Assembly: GCF_958298935.1 (NCBI RefSeq)
Contig: NC_084942.1
Location: 16,437,501 to 16,501,500, forward strand
Length of the DNA stretch: 64,000 bases
Reading direction: 5' to 3'
Source of the DNA: Phragmites australis
Taxonomy: Eukaryota; Streptophyta; Magnoliopsida; Poales; Poaceae
Made by a program: the position numbers and the translations under genes. Under the pieces are notes generated by a model that saw only the letters and a list, made by a program, of their open reading frames with translations, did no database searches and was not told the origin of the DNA. Position 1 is the stretch's first letter. Every line of letters starts with the position of its first letter. Positions 55,789 to 64,000 of this stretch are shown piece after piece.

Positions 55789-57361
55789 TGAAGAGAAGTG
55801 GGAAGATTCTATTGTTCGATGGAAGAAACATTTTGTACTGAAAAGTACGCATGGAGGCTTATCTTCTAAGCTCAGAAAGTGCAATATTGGAAGTAGTTGA
55901 TTCCAACTACGAGATCCTTGCTGCTCGCATGACTCAAGTTCAAATCGAACAGTATGAGGCCAACAACAAGTCCAGAAATATTTTGTTCACTAGCTTGAGT
56001 CGAAATGAGTTTGATAGGGTTCAGCACCTCCGTACTACTCAGGAGATCTGGACTACTCTGAGTGTCTTCCATGAAGGCACTAATCAGATTAAGACCATAT
56101 GCTAAAGCACTTACAACCAAGAATACTAAATGTTTGTGCAAGGACCTGGTGAATCTTTAGATGCTATGTTTGCTCGTTTTGATAGAATTGTAAGCAACCT
56201 TAGCTCCACTGATATTTTGTCCTACTCTGACCATGAGAGGGTGATCAAGCTTATCTATGCTCTTGACCATAGTATATGGGAAGTGAAGATCTCGAGCATT
56301 GAAGAGTCACTAAGTTATGACATGTTAACTTGTGATAAACTCTTCAGTAAGCACAAGTCCACCAAGATAGCCAAGGCGACTCGGATTGGCATAGGAAACC
56401 CTCTGTCTCAGAACATGATGTTGGTTTCCGAACCAAATGGTGGCAATCGGACTAGAGCTAGATTTTCTTGTGCTAACACCTCACCGAATAGTTTTTCTTT
56501 GTCTTCCTTGGTCTCTATCACAGAGGAGCAGGTGGATGCACTGAATGCTGAGGATCTTGCTCTCATCGTGAAGAAGTTCACCCACTTCTACAGTAACATG
56601 AGAGACCAAAGGAGAGGGGGCTCTCGTGCTTGTTTAAAGTGTGGTGATACCACTCACTTCAAGGTGGACTACCCCAAGCTCAAGAAGAGGGAGGACAATG
56701 GCCACGACTACAACAAGCACAAGAAGCCCTTTTCAAGAAGAACCGTGATAAGATGGCCAAGAAGGCGGCTAAGGTGGCTTTTAGGACGTTCGTGGCAGTT
56801 CTCAGCAACATCGACATCTCATCAAGAGAGGAGGAGAGCTTAGAGGAGGAGGAACTGCTAGTGAAGAATAAGAAAAAGACCAAGGACTTCACTGGCATTT
56901 GCTTCATAGCGGACAACAACAACGACAACGACCCCGAGCTTGATCCCTCTGAGGTATTACCTTCCAACGACCAATTTTCCATCCAAGTCGATACCTCATT
57001 AGCCAGGATATATTTCTTAAGAAAATTATGCGTGAGTTAAAGGAGCTTAGGCCTAAATATGAGTATGTTTCTTCTGAGCTTGAGTTGCTGAGGTGTATGG
57101 CCAAGGTTGAGGATGAGGATTGTGAACTTGCTTGGTTGTCATGAGTGAGTTTTCTGAGCTTCAAACTGTGCATGCTCAAGTCGTCAGTCGGCTTGAGACT
57201 GCCGAGAAGAAGCTCTTTAAAGAGGAGCCTAGACCTACTCTCTTAGGCGCTTGCAAGAATTACCCTTTACTTTCAAAGGATGCTGAAGTAAAAGACAAGT
57301 GCATAAAAGAGCTAGAGTCTAGATTGGAGAGTGCTAAGAGTTCTATAGATGTGCAGCCTAA
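55789..57361 (+). pseudogene. Gag relic of copia element C1, first part
   Basis: It starts MKRSGKILLFDGRNILY, a stop in place of Trp, then KVRMEAYLLSSESAI. The UBN2 gag core runs through 55851-56843 (SLSRNEFDRVQHLRTTQEIW, FARFDRIVSNLSSTDILSYS). A zinc knuckle CLKCGDTTHFKVDY has Tyr for its last Cys (about 56635). The acidic and coiled-coil extension typical of SIRE/Opie gag follows (56753-57130, then 57132-57358 ELQTVHAQVVSRLETAEKKL). Stops at 56103 and frameshifts at about 56720, 57020 and 57130. Confidence 0.8.
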
Positions 57362-57697
57362 GGGTAGCTCCAGCAGAGTCCTCATACTATTGTGCCAAAA
57401 ATACTATGGCAAGATTTGCCGATCATCTGGGCAGCAAACGACTCCAGTAGAGCCGGTTTTCTACTGCTACAGTGATGGAGTCAAGAGAGAGGATCGATAT
57501 TTTTGCGGGAGCTCTCCAGATGCAACACTGTTCATAGGGTATGACAATGGGCCCAAAAGTAGAGAGAGAGTAATAGAAGGTAGGAAATAGAGTAGCTGCT
57601 GGAGATGAAAAAAAATAGAGGATACTGTAATAGTATTAGGGGATGCTATAATAGTGTTATAGAGGATGAATTTTTAGAGTATCTGCTGGAGATGGCC
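57362..57697. mobile_element. Tourist/PIF-Harbinger-like MITE in the gag of C1, 336 bp
   Basis: The ends are GGGTAGCTCCAGCAGAGTCC on the left and GGCCATCTCCAGCAGATACT on the reversed right, flanked by TAA at 57359-57361 and 57698-57700. The interior has repeats of GGATRCTRTAATAGTRTTA. Removal rejoins the gag coiled-coil frame. Confidence 0.85.
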
Positions 57698-57700
57698 TAA

Positions 57701-58270
57701 GTGGCCCACTTGCATGATCCTTAAGGACAAGCTCAGCTGTGTTAGAGGGCAAGTTGAAAAGCTAATGGCTGAGAATGAGTACCTCCTTTCTCTTGTGGAG
57801 AAGTGCTCAAAAGGCAAGGATAAAATAGATTTGATCTTGGCCAAGACCAAGATGTGTGCTGATAAGGCTATGTTAGTTTTGTGTTTGGACTTTAAGAGAG
57901 TTGCTTACACTAGTTCTAGCAAGACTGTATTCACTTCACCCACTTCCCTAGAGTCGGAGAAAGCCAAGATCAATGTCTCACAATCCATGCTAGAAAAAAA
58001 TAAGCCTACACCCCAACCTACAAAGAAGAAACTCACAACCAAGAGAGCTCCGCAGCCTAAGATGAGGGCACCTATGAGAGAGCCTAGAGTAACTGGCAGT
58101 CAAGTTCTCGAGAGACACTATCATTGCACCTACTGCTAGAGAGAGTCACCTTGTTGGGTTTTACTTTCACCACATGAGAGATGAGAGGCGTGAGTGGGAG
58201 TGGAGTACACGGGACATGTACCGCCCTTCTATTGGTGCACATGAGCCTTTTCCTTGCTCCTACCCATGAG
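57701..58270 (+). pseudogene. Gag relic of copia element C1, second part
   Basis: It goes on as CMILKDKLSCVRGQVEKLMA and LVEKCSKGKDKIDLILAKTK, the conserved end of SIRE-type gag, then a basic linker and a second zinc knuckle (CTYC, shift, RESHLVGFYFHHMRDERREW). The canonical Gly before H is Ser and the final Cys is Tyr. A stop at 58137 and a frame change break it. Confidence 0.75.
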
Positions 58271-58554
58271 TCGCTAGCGCTTTTCAGTCTCTTCATAGAG
58301 GCATTGATTGATGTGGATTTTACTACGACTCATATGGTTTTGGTTCACGTGTAAGAGGTTTTGAGTCATAGTGCTTTGGCGGACCACGTGTTCCCCATCG
58401 TGGTATTCGTCCCCTTCATATTGGTGTTGAGTTGCATGCTCCTACTATTTCAGCTTCAAGGCGGATGACCCAGTACTGGATTCCCAAGAGATTTTAACTA
58501 ACCCCAGTACTGAGCCATCCATCTTCTATTCTTCTTCTATTTAGGTGGTAAGTG

Positions 58555-58940
58555 GAGCACTGGAGAACAAGTGGCTTATTGACTCTGGTTGTTCGCGCCA
58601 CACGACCGAAGATTCATCATGGTTCTCCAGCCTCACCCTGATAAAGCATCATGAGTACATCACTTTTTGGGGATGATTGCAAAGTTAGAGTAAAGGCCAA
58701 AGGAACGGTAAAGGTAAATGAGAGTTTTACTTTAAAAGATGTGACTTTTGTTGAGCATTTAGGATACAACCTGCTTTCTGTATCTCAGTTGCTAGATGAG
58801 GACTTGGAAGTGCGCTTCAAGCGTGATACTTTTTCAATTCTTGATTCTTCTGGCACTTTGATTTGCAAGATTTATCGAGTTGAGAGAGTTTTTGGAGCTA
58901 ATTTTTCTAAGGTTTCTGGTTCTTCTCTTGTGTGTTGATC
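58555..58940 (+). pseudogene. Protease relic of copia element C1
   Basis: ALENKWLIDSGCSRHTTEDS contains the aspartic protease box DSG followed by CSRH, and after a frameshift near 58662 come DDCKVRVKAKGTVKVNESFT and HLGYNLLSVSQLLDEDLEVR, the pre-integrase segment. Integrase and RT do not follow. Confidence 0.8.
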
Positions 58941-59316
58941 TTCTCGCAAGTATTCTAGCATTGCATAGTCTACAGCTGAAGCTGAATATGTAGTTGCCGC
59001 TAGCTGTGGCTCATAAATTTTGTGGCTGGTTGCTACCTTGAGAGACTTTGGGTTAGATTTCAAGAGTGTGCCACTTTTATGTGACAACACCAGTATAATA
59101 AGTCTAGCCAATAATCCAGTCCAGCACTCTGGAACCATACACATAGATGTGAGATTCCACTTTCTAAGAGACCACAATGAGAAAGAGGACATATACTTGA
59201 AATATATTGATACCCAACATCAACTAGCCGACATCTTCACCAAGCCTCTAGATGCTACTAGATTTGCCTATTTCAGGAGAGAGTTTGGTGTGTGCCATCC
59301 CTATAGCATTGTGTGA
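58941..59316 (+). pseudogene. RNase H relic of copia element C1
   Basis: RKYSSIA-STAEAEYVVAAS opens the copia RNase H segment. RDFGLDFKSVPLLCDNTSII, ANNPVQHSGTIHIDVRFHFL and QHQLADIFTKPLDATRFAYF follow, to the TGA at 59314. This is normally the end of pol. It directly follows the protease part, so integrase and RT are deleted. Confidence 0.82.
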
Positions 59317-59943
59317 GGAAGGAGTTACCTTTGTATATACTCCATCTTATTTTTGTAGTATTTGCATGGTATCACACCATGTAAGATAATCATAGTAGTT
59401 GATCTTTGACTTATATGTCTTTAGCATTTTTGTTTGCTAGAATTAAATTTGTACTAAGTTAAGTTGTTGCGCACAACAAGCTTTTAATTTTAGACTCCTC
59501 TTGATGTTCTGACATGAAATATACAAGCAAGCTAGCTTTTCTTAAGATGAAATTTGGCAATTTTATAAATTATATAGACTATAAAATGTTACATTCTTGA
59601 TCACCATGTTCATAATTTTTTTGGCTTAGTCAATGCTTGTGTTAAGGCTAGTTTGATGAATATCTTGCTCTAGGCTACTTGATTCAAGTCAGCGGATTGA
59701 GAAACATTGCACTATATTTTCTGTCTTTGTCAAAGGTTTAGCTTATGATAGAACCTTGGGAGAACATGTGTTCCTTGTGCCGCAAAGATACTATTTGACT
59801 TGATCATGTGAAAATGTTAATAATCTTGTGAAATCAAGTATCTTATGCTAAAATATGATCTAATACGGTTGTCTTGAAGCCTCAAGATATTTGTCGTACC
59901 CAGTCGCTTGATACTTTACTTGGAAAAGAGGCAACTTGAGGAT
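59317..59943 (+). mobile_element. 3' untranslated/env-like region of C1
   Basis: AT-rich sequence behind pol with no ORF over 60 codons. SIRE-type elements have a long region here. It is cut at 59943 by insertion of C2; the 3' LTR of C1 lies beyond the window. Confidence 0.55.
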
Positions 59944-61627
59944 TGTAGGGATCGGTGACGTCCTAAGAGGGGGGTGAATTAGGACACATAGAACTATTTT
60001 AGCTCCAAAAATAACACAAAATAAACCTATATCATTTTCAATCTAAATGTGCTCTAGGTTTATCTAGTGTATCTACTCTACCGGTCAAAGCACTTGCAAC
60101 CTATCTAAGAAGGTAAATTGCAAATATGTAAATACAGAAACATAAATAAGGTAGAGAGAGCAAACTCGACACAAGGATTTTTTTTTCCCGTGGTATCGAT
60201 GACATGAATGTCACCCCTACTCCACGTTGGAACTCCACAAAGGATACGCTCCCGGTTAGAACCAGGTAACAGCTCTAGAGCCACCAAGTCACAAAGACAA
60301 GGCTTACATCCGGATGAGCCACCAAGGCAAGGTATCACCACTAGCCTCTCTTCCGGTTCCTCGCCATCGTGATTACTTCAAATCTTGAGCCACCAAGGCA
60401 AGGGTCTCCACGTCCCGGTACATACTTCTCATCGCCGCTCCACACCAAATCGGAGGGTCAACAAGCTTGAGCAACTCTGGCTCAAGTTGCTGGTGAGTCA
60501 CCAAGACTCCAAGGTCCCGACGTACCACTTGGTACAAGCTTGGATCGCTCCTTGATCTACTCTCTAGGCAGCAATCACCTAGCAACACTCTCTCTAGACT
60601 TTTAAACACTAATCACTCTCTAATCTTGTGCTTAATTACCATGGATGATCACTTTAAGTACTTTAGTGGCTAGGATGTGTATATAAACTTCTCTAGGCTC
60701 CAGCTGCACGCCACTTCATCAAATGACTGAGTGGAGGGGTATTTATAGCCTCAAACCCGCGCACTAGCCGTTAACCCAACGGCTCTGAAAAGCTGTTAAC
60801 ACCGGATGATCTGGAGAGAACAGTAGTACTAACACTAGATCATCTGGTGAGTACACTCTCATAAACTACCCGTTGAAACCCCACTCAAACCATTGTGAAC
60901 ACCAGACACTTTGGTGTATACTACAACATCATCACTGGACATTCCAGTGAGTATACCTTAGCGATCCAAGCTAACATCTTCTCTACGTAAATTGCTCTGG
61001 TGCTTATCAATCTATCACCGGACTATCTAGTGAGCAATCCTCGGCTATCCAAGCCAAATGCAACCCTCTCTAAAAAATATGCTCTGGTATACATATGACT
61101 TCATCACCGGACCATCCGATGGATTGAGCTTTGCCTACCTCTTTGTATTGTTCATTCTCCGGTGTATTTGTCCACTATACTCTTGTTTCATCACTGGACT
61201 ATCTAATGCCTTCAAAATCTTCTACCCAGAACCAAATGCTCTGGTGTGTATTGCTTGTCGAACACCGGATCATCCGGTCAGTTGATCTTCAACTTCAACT
61301 CTTGAAGTTGCTTCTGCTGGAATTGCTCTGATGCTTCTGCCCATTTAACACTGGACCATCCAGTAAGGCAAAATTGCCTCTGTCTATATGCACTGTTCAT
61401 TATCCGGTGTGTGCAACACATTCAACACCAAACCATCCGGTGAGAACAAAACTCCTAAGACTTCTCCAATTCATCCAAACTTTGTCCCTGCTTCGGTGGC
61501 TTCTTCATGTATTGTATCTATGAGACCTACTAACTTATATTCTTGGCAAACATGTTAGTCTCATTGAATATGTTGTCATTAATCACCAAAATCACAAACA
61601 TGATCTAATAGGGTCATTTTCCCTACA
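59944..61627 (-). mobile_element. 3' LTR of Ty1/copia element C2 (SIRE/Opie-like), minus strand
   Basis: On the minus strand it starts TGTAGGGAAAATGACCC and ends GTCACCGATCCCTACA (1684 bp, 7-bp terminal symmetry TGTAGGG/CCCTACA). A purine tract directly precedes it. The left flank AGGAT (59939-59943) should recur at the far end of C2. It contains many ACCGGA(T)CATCCGG-like short inverted pieces between 60800 and 61440. Confidence 0.85.
60830..61440. repeat. Dispersed short repeat CACCGGACYATCCGGTG in the C2 LTR
   Basis: About ten variants of this near-palindrome occur with CTCTGG and TTCA spacers, e.g. ACCGGATGATCTGG (about 60802), CACTGGACATTCCAGTGAG (about 60934), CACCGGACTATCTAGTGAG (about 61016), CACCGGACCATCCGATGG (about 61105), ACACCGGATCATCCGGTC (about 61261) and CCAAACCATCCGGTGAG (about 61428). 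Confidence 0.7.
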
Positions 61628-61641
61628 ATCTTCCCCTTTTT
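61628..61641 (-). other. Polypurine tract of C2
   Basis: On the minus strand AAAAAGGGGAAGAT lies directly in front of the LTR start. Confidence 0.8.
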
Positions 61642-62760
61642 GGTGATTGATGACAATACAACCAAAGCAAATGGTAAATAACAAATGATACCAAATGTAA
61701 AAATCATAAATAAGCATATAGTCTTACCATATTGCTTGGATGCATGTTCTTACCAATTAGTCCCCCTTTGTTGTGGCTCCTCCTTTCTCCATTGCCATTA
61801 TTTTCCTTAATCGACCTATGCAAGAGCTTTTCTTTTGTCGATCTAGGCGCCTTATGTTGCTTCTAGCATCTTCTTCTTCTCTCCCTTTGTCAACTTCGGC
61901 ATTCCTAGACCACCTTGCTTGTTGCTACAATCTCCCTTACCTTGCTACTTGCTTCTTGTTTTGGTCGTCCAAATTCTCCCCCTTTGTCAACAATCCCTAA
62001 AAAGGACTATATGCATATGTTGAACTCAAAGAGAAAAATGTTAGACCACATGGGAGAGAGTTTCACAAATTATGATCCAATTGAAAGTATACCAATTGAA
62101 TTCATATCACTACAAATGAATAATACCTATTTGAGGGTATGATACCAATTGTAAGCTATGAAAGCACATGGATCACAATTTATGAAACTCAAATAATATA
62201 GTCTAAACTCCCCCTATATGTGCGCATACATATGATGAGAATAAAACAAATGCACAACAAAACAATATGTCAAAATAGGAAGTTTAAGCTATATTATGCA
62301 TGGAGGTAGCTTAAATGAACAAAGATTTGACAATGATACCAATTGAAGCGTTTGAGCATTGCATACCTTCGGTGACATGTGAATTGCTCCATGAGACCAC
62401 AAAAGATGTTACTAGCAACACATGTTAGTCTCAAAATCATAACCTATAGGATATACTCCCCATAAAAGTGTGCATACAAGTGTTGAATACTTGTGAGATA
62501 TATGCACATGTTATTGATAACAATGAGGATTTATCCTATACATTGGATTATTGTATATAAAAGATATCAATTGTAAAACTAGTACCATAAAAGAAACCTA
62601 TCACTAATAAACCATGTAGGTTGCTCATGGATAAGAGAGAAATACAAGTACCTACCATATGAGACTTACACTAGGCATTGCAATAAATTAAAATAAGTAT
62701 ATGCAATCCTAGATGAGGTAAAAAGAGCTATGTCGAATGAAAGGATTTTGCAACTAGCTT
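61642..62760 (-). mobile_element. 3' untranslated region of C2
   Basis: AT-rich sequence between gag and the 3' LTR. It has stretches typical of the post-pol region of SIRE/Opie elements, such as GGTATGCAATGCTC and CATGGAGCAATTCACATG on the minus strand. Protease, integrase, RT and RNase H are all absent, so the interior is deleted. Confidence 0.55.
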
Positions 62761-64000
62761 CATTACCACTTTTACCTTTGGATGGGGATTTGGGTATATG
62801 ATGTTCATGATCTTCATCAATACGTCCAATTTTGTACACTTGGCTTCTTTGTTCGAACTTTTACTTCATCTTATGAGCCAAGTCTCTAAATCTCCATAGC
62901 CGTTTCGGGGCTTCAAGTCTTCTTTGGAACCCAAACCGATTAGAGCCCTTCATGTTAGTGACGACTCTCTTGGACACCCAAATGGGTTGGTTCCACCTCC
63001 GATCCTTCTTCCCAATTATGTGTGCAATGACCTTGCCATTTTCCTTCTTCTTGAGCTAGTAGTGGTTGATCTTTATCTTGTTCTTCTAGTTGGACTGGGT
63101 GTAGAGGTTGGAGGTCTTGATGGAGAGGTTCGCCATCTTCTTCTTCTCCTTGATATCCTTCTTCACTTGCTTGCATTGGAAGGACTTGTGGCCTTCTTGA
63201 TGGAATTTGAAGCATGTCAGGGTTGACTCCTCCGCAACCTTCTTCACCATGAAATCACGGTTATCTTAAGGAGGTTGGATATGTACTTTGCCCTTCAATC
63301 TCGCCAAGTCCTTTTTGAGCTTCTCCACTTCTTACTTAAGCTCATCATTCTCTTTTGCACTGAGTTCATTTGATTGTTCTACAACAACATTCTCAACACA
63401 AATTTCATTGCAAAGGGGTGATTTAGATAAAGCATATAAATCATCATAAGAAATGGAAGCATCTACCTTAGGATTGTTATTAAAAAGAGAAGTAGATATC
63501 TTCAAAGGAACCTTAGTTTGAGATTCAATGCACTCAAATTTAGTCTTAAGCTCTTCATGCTCCTTGTTTAGCAAATTGAATTTGCATAATAATTGTTCAT
63601 AATTAGAAACAAAGGTAGCATTAATGTCATTAAGTGCATTCAATTTCTTAAGCTCTTTAGATTATTTCTTAAGGGCCCTTTGTTGCTCATTGATCAAAGT
63701 AAGGAGTTCATCATACGAGGGAGAATCCTCATTGGATTCATTATCACTTACATTGCTATCCATACCTTTGGCCATAAAGCACTTGTGAGATGCCTTGCGA
63801 AACGACTTGTGTGATGATGACCTTGAGGAAGAGCTTTTCTCGGATGGGAGGATGGTGAAACTTTGATCACTTGAGCTTGATTCTTTATCGTCACTCACCC
63901 ATCTTGCTATGCTTGCAAATGTCTTGACTCTTTCGCTTGTCTCCCTCTTGTTCTTGGTCTTTTTCTTCTCCTTCTTGATATGATCAATTGTTTTGACCAA
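62761..64000 (-). pseudogene. Gag C-terminal region of copia element C2, runs out of the window
   Basis: On the minus strand 64000-63662 reads KKEKKKTKNKRETSERVKTF and FRKASHKCFMAKGMDSNVSD, then 63643-63332 a coiled coil (NYEQLLCKFNLLNKEHEELK). A zinc knuckle TCFKFHQEGHKSFQCKQ at about 63212-63162 has Phe for its second Cys. A basic tail follows to about 62760. This is the same gag type as C1. Stops at about 63661 and 63331 divide it. Confidence 0.75.

Overview
This window looks like intergenic chromatin from a large grass genome, probably a panicoid. The case rests on the transposon families seen (Ty3/gypsy elements of Tat type with TGGCGCGCCAGGTAGGGG-like primer sites, SIRE/Opie-type Ty1/copia, long LTRs beginning TGTAACA/TGTCACACC, Mutator-like and Tourist-like elements) and on a grass-type wall-associated kinase. 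The species cannot be fixed from the sequence. No bacterial, organellar, rRNA or tRNA gene was seen.

Only one gene looks intact: a three-exon wall-associated receptor kinase (exons 22847-23729, 23830-24003, 24861-26020; 738 codons) with its own TATA box. Nearly everything else is nested, mutated transposon sequence.

Layout. 1-9082: Ty3/gypsy element G1, with a Tourist-like MITE in its integrase, a complete solo LTR with target duplication between pol and the 3' part, an antisense ORF and a probable 3' LTR. 9731-10830: a degenerate GRF-zinc-finger gene and a palindromic minisatellite. 11128-19559: a complete non-coding LTR element on the minus strand with 5-bp target duplication, whose left LTR holds a second solo LTR. 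20005-21407: a 5'-truncated LINE with a 12-bp target duplication. 22766-26020: the kinase gene. 26220-26890: copia gag relic. 28190-30090: Mutator-like transposase with its core missing, then a GRF-family coiled-coil exon. 30091-36040: gypsy element G2, internally deleted, with two antisense ORFs (one with an apparent intron) and 3' tandem repeats. 36430-42190: foldback DNA, a palindromic minisatellite and two GRF relics, split by a third long LTR. 42960-48952: gypsy element G3, the best preserved Tat-type gag-pol. 48953-50800: a fourth long LTR without a recognisable 3' part. 51500-53760: two divergent GRF relics with tandem repeats and palindromes. 54320-64000: two copia elements, the second inserted in the first, each lacking much of pol.

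The most unusual pattern is the recurrence of GRF-type zinc-finger relics at six places. Four have a short intron beside the finger, and three are followed by arrays of short variable palindromes. This suggests an amplified cassette, perhaps moved by Mutator-like elements. Another pattern is repeated loss of the pol core (G2, both copias, the Mutator-like element) while the ends remain.
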